Shown here in pieces: positions 34,530 through 42,127 of a stretch of DNA of 64,000 nt. The DNA comes from Streptomyces shenzhenensis (lineage in GTDB: Bacteria > Actinomycetota > Actinomycetes > Streptomycetales > Streptomycetaceae): assembly GCF_003688995.1 (NCBI RefSeq), contig NZ_PENI01000022.1, positions 1 through 64,000 on the forward strand. Direction: 5' to 3'. Made by a program: the position numbers and the translations under genes. Within the stretch, counting starts at the first letter, position 1. Each line of letters opens with the position of its first letter. The notes beneath the pieces were generated by a model. It saw only the letters and a program-made list of their open reading frames with translations, searched no databases and was not told the DNA's origin.

Positions 34530-34534
34530 CCGTT

Positions 34535-34562
34535 CCGTCCGGTACGATCCGGACGGTTTTTT
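34535..34562 (+). terminator. intrinsic terminator with U tract between HAD and receptor genes
   Basis: A perfect 8-bp stem CCGTCCGG/CCGGACGG with loop TACGAT is followed by six T. It begins 5 bases after the HAD stop, and the receptor start codon lies 43 bases beyond. The CCGGACGGTTT part also resembles half of an ARE, so the site may double as an operator. Confidence 0.75.
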
Positions 34563-34605
34563 CATGCGCTGCTCCCCTCGGAGCACGGTGGACGGGAGGT
34601 CAAAG

Positions 34606-35295
34606 ATGGCCCAGCAAGAACGAGCGATCAAGACCCGCCGGACAGTGCTGGAGGCAGCCGCGAAGGTCTTCGCCGAGCACGGATACGCCGCAGCCACCGT
34701 GGCGGACATCCTCAAGACCGCCGGGGTCACCAAAGGCGCGCTCTACTTCCACTTCGACTCCAAAGAAGCCCTGGCCAAAGGCGTCCTGGAAATCCAGACC
34801 GAGCAGCCCCCTCCCCCGCAGGACATCAAACTCCAGGAGATGGTCGACCTCACCATGACGGTCGCCCGCCGTCTCGTGCACGACCCCGTTCTCCGGGCCG
34901 GCGCCCGGCTCTCCGCCGACCCCACCGGCCGCAAACACTACGGAAGCGCTCTGCCCCTGTGGGTCAACCTGCTGACCGCCATCCTCACCGAGGCCCACCA
35001 GCGCGGCGAAACCCTCCCCCACGTCGAACCACGCCCCGTCGCCGAGATGCTCGTCAGCGCCTTCCACGGCGTACAGCTCTACGCCCATCAGGAAGCCGAC
35101 AACAACGACATCGAAGAACGCGCCGCAACGCTCCTGCAGTACCTCCTGCCCTCCATCGCCACGCCCACCACACTGATACGCCTGCACATCGCCCCCACCC
35201 CGAGCGGACTCGGCACCGTTCCCACGGAGGTTGCGCACGGCGCCGGCGACGACGGCCGGGTGCCTACGGCAGTGGTCAGTATCGAATCTCGATGA
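34606..35295 (+). CDS. ArpA/ScbR family gamma-butyrolactone receptor
   Basis: The 229-residue TetR-fold protein starts at ATG 34606 with GGGAGG six bases upstream. The HTH region reads VLEAAAKVFAEHGYAAATVA, then DILKTAGVTKGALYFHFDSK, and is characteristic of ArpA-type receptors (TKGALYFHF). The C-terminal ligand domain includes LPLWVNLLTAILTEAHQRGE, with the tryptophan conserved in signal-binding receptors. Butyrolactone binding would release it from ARE sites such as the one before afsA. Its last 20 bases overlap the convergent DUF429 gene. Confidence 0.93.
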   Translation: MAQQERAIKTRRTVLEAAAKVFAEHGYAAATVADILKTAGVTKGALYFHFDSKEALAKGVLEIQTEQPPPPQDIKLQEMVDLTMTVARRLVHDPVLRAGARLSADPTGRKHYGSALPLWVNLLTAILTEAHQRGETLPHVEPRPVAEMLVSAFHGVQLYAHQEADNNDIEERAATLLQYLLPSIATPTTLIRLHIAPTPSGLGTVPTEVAHGAGDDGRVPTAVVSIESR

Positions 35296-35986
35296 GGCGG
35301 CCCGCTGCGTCCGGCTCGGGCCGCGGGGGAACCCGCTCCGCTATCCCGAGCGCGATCCGATGCGCCGACCAGGCCGCGGCAGCGGCGTCGAGCACATCAT
35401 CGGCGGCGATCTGATCGGCCTCTCCGAGCCCGTCCGGGAGTACGACTCCGGCCTCGGCCAGCAACGCGCGGCGCATGTTCTGGCCGCGCCACGTCTTCTT
35501 GGCGTACGGCGCAGGCACCCCGCCGGCCAAGGCACAGAAGGACACCTCGGGATGCACCTCGTGGACGCGCTCATCGGCAAGCCAGCATGCCCGAGCCTCA
35601 AGGAGTTTCGGTGCCAGCGCCCACGCCTGCCGGCTCAGCCGATTCCCCGTGAGCTCTTGGCACCGGTGTGCGGCCGCCGCATAGTCAGGCTCCTGCCACG
35701 CGAGCCTTGGCGCTATGAGGAAAACGCTGCTGCGTCGTGTCCCGAGCAGCGATCTGGCCGCGAGGTCGGCGGCACGCCAGCCCTTCTCGACCAGCCCCAG
35801 TGGCATGTCCACCCCGATCGTGTCCACCGCACCGGCACGCTCGATCAGCGCGGCGAGGGATACGGCCACCAGGCTCTCCGCGTACGCGCCGCCCGTGAGC
35901 CGGATCCCCACCCACCCCTGCTTGCCGCAGGCGTCGATCCCCAGGACGTCCGTCTCACCCCCGCCCCGACTCGGCTGCACACCCAT
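35276..35986 (-). CDS. DUF429 domain-containing protein
   Basis: This 236-residue protein of the DUF429 family (RNase H-like fold) has an early D-A in VLGIDACGKQGWVGI and D-M-P-L-G in TIGVDMPLGL. It also has the R-R-x-x-V-F segment LLGTRRSSVFLIAPRLAW, and ends in DVLDAAAAAWSA. The acidic residues in GIDAC, VDMP and DVLDA are placed like a metal-dependent nuclease site, but the family has no established activity. The 3' end overlaps the receptor gene by 20 bases tail to tail. Confidence 0.85.
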   Translation of the reverse strand: MGVQPSRGGGETDVLGIDACGKQGWVGIRLTGGAYAESLVAVSLAALIERAGAVDTIGVDMPLGLVEKGWRAADLAARSLLGTRRSSVFLIAPRLAWQEPDYAAAAHRCQELTGNRLSRQAWALAPKLLEARACWLADERVHEVHPEVSFCALAGGVPAPYAKKTWRGQNMRRALLAEAGVVLPDGLGEADQIAADDVLDAAAAAWSAHRIALGIAERVPPRPEPDAAGRLIEIRY

Positions 35987-36038
35987 GGCCCCAGTATGTG
36001 CGGGATCTGCGTTCGGCCGTGCCCGATGGCCGTGCGTC

Positions 36039-36968
36039 TCACCGGCCTTCCGCAGGCCAGGTGGCGATGGTCTCCTTCAGCGACGCGTCGAGCGAGGTGG
36101 GCGCTATCCCGAAGGCCTCGGTCGCGGCGGAGGAATCCATCACGAACGGCCTGCGGAACTGGTATTGGGTCTCGCGGAGTTCGCGGACCATCGGGTTGCC
36201 GAGCCCGCCGAGCCAGAGCACGGCCGCGGGCATGGTGGACAACCGCGGCGGGGGCGCGTCGGCCAGTGCGCAGGCGCGGGTGGTGATGTCGCGCAGGGAG
36301 ACCGGTGCGGTGGACGGTACGTGCCAGGCGCGGCCCCACGCGCTTTCGTCCGCCGCGACGGCGACCAGGGTGCGCGCGACATCGCCCACATAGGTCCAGC
36401 TGTGCGGCGCGTCCAGGTCCGCGGGGACGCGGGCCCGTGCTCCCGCCAGCACCTTGGGCAGGACAGCCATGGTGAGCAGCGACTGGATGCCGGCCCCCAG
36501 ATAGTCCGAGGAGCGGACCTCGGCGGTGCGAAGGTGGCCCGCCTTGTGCGCGGCGAGCGCGTCGGCCCACATCCGGGCCCGGACCCGGCCCTTCGTGCCG
36601 GTCGCCAGCAGCGGATGCTGCTCCGTCATGGCGCCGGTCACCGGACCGTAGCCGTAGAGGTTGCCCGCGGCCACCAGCACGCTGCCGCTGGTGCGGGCCG
36701 CTTCGAGGAAGGCGGCTGCCAGCGGGGGCCAGTCGATGGGCCACCGGTGGTAGGCCACGCCTGCGCAGTTGTAGAGCACGGTCGCCCCCGTGCAGAGCCG
36801 GGCGAGCGCCGGTGCGTCGGTCGCGTCGGCGGCCACCCGCTCGACGGCCGGGTGGTCGGGGCCGGTACCGCGCCGCGTGACCACGCGGACCCGTTCCCCT
36901 TGGTCGGCGAGCAGGCGCGCGGTGGCGGTTCCCACCGGTCCGGCGCCCACGATGACATGCAGAGACAT
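36039..36968 (-). CDS. NAD-dependent epimerase/dehydratase family protein
   Basis: The 309-residue extended-SDR-like protein has N-terminal VIVGAGPVGTATARLLADQG (GxGxxG), D-A-T-D after strand 3 and NCAGVAYHRW. The segment LVAAGNLYGYGPVTG carries a tyrosine at the atypical extended-SDR site, with no obvious YxxxK. SSDYLGAGIQ follows. Relatives are annotated as NAD-dependent epimerases or flavonol reductase-like proteins. It is divergent from a TetR gene across two matching operators, so it is the probable regulated target. Confidence 0.82.
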   Translation of the reverse strand: MSLHVIVGAGPVGTATARLLADQGERVRVVTRRGTGPDHPAVERVAADATDAPALARLCTGATVLYNCAGVAYHRWPIDWPPLAAAFLEAARTSGSVLVAAGNLYGYGPVTGAMTEQHPLLATGTKGRVRARMWADALAAHKAGHLRTAEVRSSDYLGAGIQSLLTMAVLPKVLAGARARVPADLDAPHSWTYVGDVARTLVAVAADESAWGRAWHVPSTAPVSLRDITTRACALADAPPPRLSTMPAAVLWLGGLGNPMVRELRETQYQFRRPFVMDSSAATEAFGIAPTSLDASLKETIATWPAEGR

Positions 36969-37003
36969 GAGTGACCCCGAGTGTGTGTACGGCGTTCTCT
37001 TTC

Positions 37004-37018
37004 GAGAACAGTGTTCTC
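37004..37018. promoter_or_regulatory. TetR operator copy 1, GAGAACAGTGTTCTC
   Basis: This 15-base perfect palindrome around a central G lies 36 bases before the epimerase start. A GTTCTC at 36994-36999 makes a further inverted pair with its left arm. It shares AGAACA-n-TGTTCT with copy 2. Confidence 0.7.
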
Positions 37019-37053
37019 TGTCTTCATCTCAGCCGTCCTCGACCCATCTGTCA

Positions 37054-37066
37054 AGAACACTGTTCT
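37054..37066. promoter_or_regulatory. TetR operator copy 2, AGAACACTGTTCT
   Basis: This 13-base perfect palindrome is centred 49 bases from copy 1 and 43 bases before the TetR start. The two copies flank the divergent promoters, which suggests autoregulation plus control of the epimerase. Confidence 0.7.
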
Positions 37067-37108
37067 CGCTGCGGACCACCGTTCTCCTCGCTGTGCGAGA
37101 ATGCCGTC

Positions 37109-37882
37109 ATGTCGGTGCCATCACTGCGGGCCCGGGTCCGCGCAGAGACCGTCGAGGAGATCCGCACGATCGCCAAACGGCACCTGGCCACGGACGGAGC
37201 GAATCTGTCCCTGCGAGCCGTGGCACGGGACGCCGGACTGGTCCCCTCGGCGCTCTATCGCTACTTCCCCAACCGTGATGCGTTGCTGACCACGCTGATC
37301 ACGGACGCCTACACAGCGCTCGCCGCGTCCGCGAAGGCCGCGGAAGCCGCCGTACCCCGCGACGATCTGCCGGCCCGGCTGCTGTCGCTCGGCCACGGCG
37401 TGCGCTCCTGGGCCCGTGCCCACCCCGCCGAATACGCCCTGATCTACGGCAGCCCGGTACCGAGCTACACGGCCCCGCAGGAGACGCTGGTACCGGCATC
37501 GGAAGTCGTGATGACCCTGATCGGCATCCTGTTCGACGGCGCCGAGCGCGGGCTGCGCCCCGCGGCCCCGCCCCGGCCGCTGCCCCCGGCGATCCACGCG
37601 GAGCTGCACCGGCTGCTGGACCAGAGCCCCCGGCCGAAACCCGCCGGCACCGAACCGGCACCCGAGATGGTGATCGCCACCGCGTTCACCCTGTGGATCC
37701 AGCTGTTCGGCCTGGTCAGCTTCGAGGTCTTCGGACGGCTCGACGACCTGATCGAGGAACGGCAGGAGTACTTCGAGCACCAGATGCTGGTCATGGCCGA
37801 CTTCGCCGGGCTCACCGCGGTCGCCCCCTCGCTCTCGTGCTCCCGCGTGTCTGTGACCGATGGAGGAAAGGGTCCACGATGA
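37109..37882 (+). CDS. TetR family transcriptional regulator
   Basis: This is a 257-residue TetR protein from ATG 37109. The N-terminal HTH reads VEEIRTIAKRHLATDGANLS, then LRAVARDAGLVPSALYRYFP. A TetR_C_13-like C-terminal domain contains VRSWARAHPAEYALIYGSPVP, as in many Streptomyces repressors of SDR/epimerase genes. Operators AGAACAnTGTTCT lie in the divergent promoter. The frame is open further upstream across the operators, but that part is not protein-like. The downstream SDR may be in the same transcript. Confidence 0.9.
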   Translation: MSVPSLRARVRAETVEEIRTIAKRHLATDGANLSLRAVARDAGLVPSALYRYFPNRDALLTTLITDAYTALAASAKAAEAAVPRDDLPARLLSLGHGVRSWARAHPAEYALIYGSPVPSYTAPQETLVPASEVVMTLIGILFDGAERGLRPAAPPRPLPPAIHAELHRLLDQSPRPKPAGTEPAPEMVIATAFTLWIQLFGLVSFEVFGRLDDLIEERQEYFEHQMLVMADFAGLTAVAPSLSCSRVSVTDGGKGPR

Positions 37883-37978
37883 TGGCGGCCGGAGGCGGGT
37901 GGGCGGCGGTCCGTCACGGCGAGCGTTCCACTGTCACCTCTCACCAGGGCGGGCGTCCGCGCGGCGAAAGGGAACGGC

Positions 37979-38773
37979 ATGCAGATCGACCTGACCGGGC
38001 GGACCGCTCTGGTCACCGGCTCCACCCAGGGCATCGGCGCCGCGATCGCGACGGAACTCGCTCGGGCCGGCGCGCGAGTGGGGGTCAACGGCCGGGAGCC
38101 GGGCAAGGTCCAGGCCGCCGTCGAGCGCCTTGAAGGAGACGTCCCCGATGGGGAGTTCGTGCCCGTGGCCGCCGATGTGGCCGCGGCGGAGGGGGCCGAG
38201 CGCGTCAGGGCGGTCCTGCCGGAGGTGGACATCCTCGTGAACAACCTCGGGATCTTCGGCGCCAAGGACCCGCTGGACATCACCGATGACGAATGGCGCC
38301 GCTACTTCGAGGTGAACGTGCTGGCCGCGGTCCGCCTCACCCGCATGTACCTGCCGGGGATGAGCGAACGAGGCTGGGGACGCATCCAGTACATCGCGAG
38401 CGACTCGGCGGTGGTGATCCCCGCCGAGATGATCCACTACGGCATGTCCAAGACCGCGCTGCTCGCCGTCGGCCGCGGCTTCGCCAAGCAGGCCGCCGGC
38501 ACCGGCGTCACCGTGAACTGTGTGATCGCCGGCCCCACGCACACCGAGGGTGTGGAGAACTTCGTCTACCAGCTCGTCGACCGCGACCTGCCGTGGGACG
38601 AGGCGCAGCGCACGTTCATGAAGCAGCACCGGCCGCAGTCGCTGCTGCAACGCCTCATCGAGCCCAGGGAGATCGCCCACATGGTGGTCTATCTGAGTTC
38701 CGATCTGGCATCGGCCACCACGGGCGGCGCGCTCCGCGTCGACGGCGGATACGTCGACGCGATCCTGCCCTGA
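37979..38773 (+). CDS. SDR family oxidoreductase
   Basis: The 264-residue classical SDR has TGSTQGIGAAIATELARAGA at the cofactor site, NNLG in ILVNNLGIFG (NNAG variant), S in IASDSAVV and YxxxK in YGMSKTAL. The C-terminal RVDGGYVDAIL is typical. Relatives act as 3-ketoacyl reductases or sugar dehydrogenases. The exact substrate is unknown. It lies 96 bases after the TetR gene in the same direction. Confidence 0.87.
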   Translation: MQIDLTGRTALVTGSTQGIGAAIATELARAGARVGVNGREPGKVQAAVERLEGDVPDGEFVPVAADVAAAEGAERVRAVLPEVDILVNNLGIFGAKDPLDITDDEWRRYFEVNVLAAVRLTRMYLPGMSERGWGRIQYIASDSAVVIPAEMIHYGMSKTALLAVGRGFAKQAAGTGVTVNCVIAGPTHTEGVENFVYQLVDRDLPWDEAQRTFMKQHRPQSLLQRLIEPREIAHMVVYLSSDLASATTGGALRVDGGYVDAILP

Positions 38774-38811
38774 CCAGGGTGCGCGCGCACCGCCACGAGG
38801 AGCGGCCGAGC

Positions 38812-39750
38812 TCAGGGACGCCGGTCCATGGGGTCCGGGTGTGCGGTGCGGGAGGAGGGCTCCGACAGCGCCGCGTTGCGCAGGTGTTCGGCGAGCGCCG
38901 CGGTGGCCGTCGACGAGACGCGGTCCTTGACACCCCAGGCCAGCAGATGGTGACGGCGGGCCCAGGGATCCGCCAGTTCGCACACGGCGAGTGGCTGGTG
39001 GGGGTCGATGGCGCGACGCGGCACCACGGCGAGCCCCACGCCTGCGGCAGCGAGGGCGACGAGGACACCGAGGTCGGCGACGGTGGTGCGGTAACGCGCC
39101 ACCGGAGCGTGCGGTCCGAGGTGTTTCTCGATCCAGCGGCGCAGCGAGGAGCCGGCGTCGAGGCCGACGAGCGGGTGCTCGGCGACCTCGCGGTAGGCAA
39201 GCGAGGTCCGCCCGGCGGTGATTCCTCCGGCCTGGCCGATCACGACGAGGGAGTCGTCGCCGAGGGGCTCCATGCGCAGACCGCAGTCGCGGGCCTCGTC
39301 GTCGAGGACGACTCCCAGATCCGCCTCGCCGTCGCCGAGCAGGCGCACCGTTTCCGGGGTGCGGCTCTCACGCACCGTCACGTCGACGTCAGGGTGCGCG
39401 CGGAGGAACGAGACCAGGGCCTGTGGCACGAGCCGATGCATCGCGGAGCCGCCGGCCAGCAGGGTGAGGGGAGCGGCCGGGGACCGGGTGTAGCTCGCGA
39501 CGGCGCTTTCGAGCCGTGCGGTCTGGGCCAGCACGTCGCGGGCGTGGCGGGCCAGCGTCGTTCCCGCCGGTGTGGGCCGCACACCTCGTCGTCCGCGGAT
39601 CAGCAAGGGCACACCGGCGTGGTGCTCCAGCGAACGCACCCTGGCGCTGGCCGAGGGCAGGCTCAGATGCATCCGGTGAGCGCCCGCCGTGATCGACCCC
39701 TCCGTCACGATGTGGAGGAAGAGCCGCAAGTCGTCCAGGTCATAGCGCAC
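38812..39750 (-). CDS. LysR family transcriptional regulator
   Basis: The 312-residue protein has an N-terminal HTH (LRLFLHIVTEGSITAGAHRM, then HLSLPSASARVRSLEHHAGV) and a periplasmic-binding-like effector domain from about residue 90. The start is GTG 39750. The out-of-frame ATG at 39743 is not used. It is divergent from a TauE/SafE permease with a 29-base inverted repeat just upstream of its start, so the permease is the likely target. Confidence 0.9.
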   Translation of the reverse strand: MRYDLDDLRLFLHIVTEGSITAGAHRMHLSLPSASARVRSLEHHAGVPLLIRGRRGVRPTPAGTTLARHARDVLAQTARLESAVASYTRSPAAPLTLLAGGSAMHRLVPQALVSFLRAHPDVDVTVRESRTPETVRLLGDGEADLGVVLDDEARDCGLRMEPLGDDSLVVIGQAGGITAGRTSLAYREVAEHPLVGLDAGSSLRRWIEKHLGPHAPVARYRTTVADLGVLVALAAAGVGLAVVPRRAIDPHQPLAVCELADPWARRHHLLAWGVKDRVSSTATAALAEHLRNAALSEPSSRTAHPDPMDRRP

Positions 39751-39753
39751 CGT

Positions 39754-39782
39754 CCCAGCCTAAGGCTCAGGCTTAGGCTGGG
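39754..39782. promoter_or_regulatory. 11-bp inverted repeat, probable LysR box
   Basis: CCCAGCCTAAG and its complement are separated by 7 bases, starting 4 bases upstream of the LysR GTG. This position would cover its promoter or ribosome site. It fits autorepression plus control of the divergent permease. Confidence 0.6.
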
Positions 39783-39833
39783 TGCGCCGATGACGCATTG
39801 TGGACCCACGCGTCGCGGGGCGATGCTCGGCGG

Positions 39834-40595
39834 ATGTCCGAGTTGTTGCCTGTCCTGCTCGCCGGCATCGCCGCTGGAGTGCTGAACGCCATGGGGGGTG
39901 GGGGCACGTTCGTGGCGCTGCCCGCTCTCGTGGCGTTCGGCCTGCCACCGGTGACGGCGAACGCGTTGTCGCGGGTCGCCCTCGTACCGGGGGCTGTGGT
40001 CAGTGCGTGGGTGTACCGGCGTGAACTCACCCCGATCGGGGCGACGTCGACCCAGGCGCTGACCGCGATCAGTGTGGCCGGCGGCGGAGTCGGTGCCGGC
40101 CTGCTGCTCGCGCTGCCGGCCTCGTCGTTCGACGCCGCGGTGCCGTGGCTGCTCGCCCTGGCCACGGTCGTCCTCGCCGCCGGGCGCCGTATCACCCGGG
40201 TGTTGAGCACGCTGCGCGGCCGGTCGGCCGGTATGAGTTCCCGGGCCGTCCTGATCGGACAGTTCTTCCTCTCGGTGTACGGCGGATACTTCGGCGGTGC
40301 CGTAGGCATCATGATGCTGGCCCTCTGGAGCATCGGCCTCGGACTCGACGCCGCGGACAGCAACCCGATGCGGATCGCCCAGCTCGCGGCCATGTATCTC
40401 AGCGCGAGTGTGCTGTTCCTCGTGGCCTCGGACGCGCTCAGTGCCCCGCTTCTCCTCACCGTCACCCTGGTCGGGGCGGTGGTCGGCGGCTTCGCGGGCG
40501 CCCACTTGGCCCGCCGTCTGCCCGCCTGGCTGCTGCGGGGCGTCATCCTCGCCACCGCCGTCGTCATGACCGTGCTGTATTTTCTGCGCGGATGA
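39834..40595 (+). CDS. TauE/SafE family permease (sulfite exporter-like)
   Basis: The 253-residue membrane protein starts at ATG 39834. It has about eight helices and the family's repeated glycine-rich half motifs: AGVLNAMGGGGTFVALPALV in the first half and SVYGGYFGGAVGIMMLALW in the second. TauE/SafE proteins move small organic or inorganic anions such as sulfite or sulfonates. The specificity here is unknown. Control by the divergent LysR protein is likely. Confidence 0.88.
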   Translation: MSELLPVLLAGIAAGVLNAMGGGGTFVALPALVAFGLPPVTANALSRVALVPGAVVSAWVYRRELTPIGATSTQALTAISVAGGGVGAGLLLALPASSFDAAVPWLLALATVVLAAGRRITRVLSTLRGRSAGMSSRAVLIGQFFLSVYGGYFGGAVGIMMLALWSIGLGLDAADSNPMRIAQLAAMYLSASVLFLVASDALSAPLLLTVTLVGAVVGGFAGAHLARRLPAWLLRGVILATAVVMTVLYFLRG

Positions 40596-40673
40596 CGGGG
40601 CGTGACCGGGCGCGGGACGCCGCACGACGGCAAGGTCCCGCCGGTCGCCGTCGAAGCGGGTGCCGGTCACGGG

Positions 40674-41051
40674 TCAACTGCCGGACGCGAGCTCCTCTTC
40701 CGCCGCCTCCTGGAAGTCGACGATGGCGCCGCCGTACGACCTCGCCCAGTCCGTCAGGACGGCGATGGGCTCGACGAGGGTCAGGCCGAGGTCGGTCAGG
40801 CTGTACTCGACCCGCGGGGGCGCTTCGGCGTAGGCGTGGCGCTCGACCAGGCCGTAGCCCTGGAGCCTGCGCAGCGTCTGGGTGAGCACCTTGCGCGAGA
40901 TGCCGCCGACGAGATCGACGAGTTCACCGTGTCGGCACGGCCCACGGCTGAGCGCGAACAGGACGACGACCGCCCACTTGTTGGTGATGATCTCGATGGC
41001 CAGCCGAGCGGGGCAGTCGGCGAGGAAGACGCTTCCCGCTGAGTCATGCAT
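40674..41051 (-). CDS. HxlR family transcriptional regulator
   Basis: The 125-residue winged-helix protein contains CPARLAIEIITNKWAVVVLF, SRKVLTQTLRRLQGYGLVER and the wing HAYAEAPPRVEYSLTDLG. C13 in ADCPARL occupies the cysteine position conserved in redox/quinone-sensing HxlR (YodB-type) proteins. It is divergent from an alpha/beta hydrolase gene over a 32-base imperfect palindrome. Confidence 0.9.
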   Translation of the reverse strand: MHDSAGSVFLADCPARLAIEIITNKWAVVVLFALSRGPCRHGELVDLVGGISRKVLTQTLRRLQGYGLVERHAYAEAPPRVEYSLTDLGLTLVEPIAVLTDWARSYGGAIVDFQEAAEEELASGS

Positions 41052-41052
41052 G

Positions 41053-41084
41053 AGCCGAAGGTTACCAAGAGGTACCTATCGGCT
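41053..41084. promoter_or_regulatory. 32-base imperfect palindrome between hxlR and hydrolase genes
   Basis: AGCCGA and TTACC arms pair with GGTA and TCGGCT arms around AAGA, with 11 of 14 positions matching. It fills most of the 49-base divergent spacer and is the probable HxlR operator. Confidence 0.6.
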
Positions 41085-41100
41085 CACTAGCGTCTTTTCC

Positions 41101-41841
41101 ATGACTACGCCGCATGCGAAAACCTACGTTCTTGTCCACGGTGCCTGGCACAGCGGGCGCGCCTGGGACCGGGTGGTCCCCTTGCTGACCCTGGCGGGGC
41201 ATCGGGTGTTCGCCTCCTCGCTGACCGGCCACGGCGAGAAGGAGCACCTGCTCGGTCCGGACGTCGGCCTCGACACCCATGTCGCCGACGTCGTCGCCGT
41301 CCTCGTCGAGGACGATCTCACCGACGTGACACTGGTCGGGCACAGCTACGCCGGGATGGTCATATCCGCCGTGGCCAACCAGGTCCCCGACCGGATCGCG
41401 GGGCTGGTGTACGTCGACGCGATGGTCCCTGCCGACGGTGAGACCGTGCTCGACGTCATGCCCCTGACCCAGCACCTGATCGACGCGGCCGCCGCCTCCG
41501 ACGCGCCCTGGCGCATCCCGCCCATGCCGGAGGGACCGGCGCCCATGGGCCTGTTCGGGGTGACCGACCCGGCGGACATGGCGTGGCTGCGCACGATGCT
41601 CTCCGACGAGTCGGTCCGCTGCTTCCAGCAGCCTGTGCGGCTGGACAACCCGGCCATGGACACCATTCCCCGGACGCACATCCACTGTGTCGGCAGCACA
41701 GCGCCGGGCGTCACTCGCCGCCCCGTTCCCCCGGTACAGCCCAACGGCACTCCGTCGCAGGTCTGGGAGTTGCGAAGCGGCCATGACTGCATGGTCACCG
41801 CGCCGGAAGAACTCACCGAACTACTGCTGAAGTCCGGCTGA
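41101..41841 (+). CDS. alpha/beta hydrolase (esterase EstC/salicylate-esterase-like)
   Basis: The 246-residue alpha/beta hydrolase has an oxyanion region LVHGAWHSGRAW, a nucleophile elbow GHSYAG and a catalytic histidine in LRSGHDCMVTAPEELTELL. The LVHGAWHSGRAWDRV start and GLVYVDAMVP are typical of EstC and plant MES-like esterases. It begins at ATG 41101, only 49 bases from the divergent HxlR gene, so repression by that protein is likely. The natural substrate is unknown. Confidence 0.88.
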   Translation: MTTPHAKTYVLVHGAWHSGRAWDRVVPLLTLAGHRVFASSLTGHGEKEHLLGPDVGLDTHVADVVAVLVEDDLTDVTLVGHSYAGMVISAVANQVPDRIAGLVYVDAMVPADGETVLDVMPLTQHLIDAAAASDAPWRIPPMPEGPAPMGLFGVTDPADMAWLRTMLSDESVRCFQQPVRLDNPAMDTIPRTHIHCVGSTAPGVTRRPVPPVQPNGTPSQVWELRSGHDCMVTAPEELTELLLKSG

Positions 41842-42127
41842 CCGACTCGCTCGGACTGCCGGGGCCCGACGGTCGGTCCGGCAGCCGCGAGGACCACGTC
41901 CCGCACATCCGCAGGCTCCCGGACAAGCCGTGAGCGGCCCGGTCCGCCCAGGCCAGGGGTGAGAGGGACCGCATGCCGCAACAGCAACGCGAGCCCGACC
42001 TCACGCGCGCCGTCCTGCACGAGGTCGGGCCACGCCTGCGCGCCGCCGGCCAGTGAACCGATCCGGACCCGCGGCCACGAGGGCTACGAAGGCTCACCCA
42101 CCACGGCAGTCGGTACGTACGCCGCGG
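41842..42127. other. intergenic region with a regulator remnant
   Basis: About 290 bases lie between convergent hydrolase and permease genes. The only protein-like piece is the short frame at 41973-42056, listed separately. The rest shows nothing recognisable. Confidence 0.4.
41973..42056 (+). pseudogene. possible N-terminal fragment of an XRE-type regulator
   Basis: The frame encodes 27 residues (MPQQQREPDLTRAVLHEVG then PRLRAAGQ) after a GAGAGGG ribosome site and stops where the helix-turn-helix of XRE-cupin regulators would begin (RLRAxRxxxGLTLxELA). It resembles a truncated regulator start, but is too short to be sure. Confidence 0.3.

Noticed and set aside
39754..39782. Possible iron box at the LysR/TauE promoter (contains TTAGG and CCTAA)
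   Set aside because: The arms are in the opposite orientation to a DmdR/IdeR box and the dyad extends to 11 bp. A LysR site is more likely.
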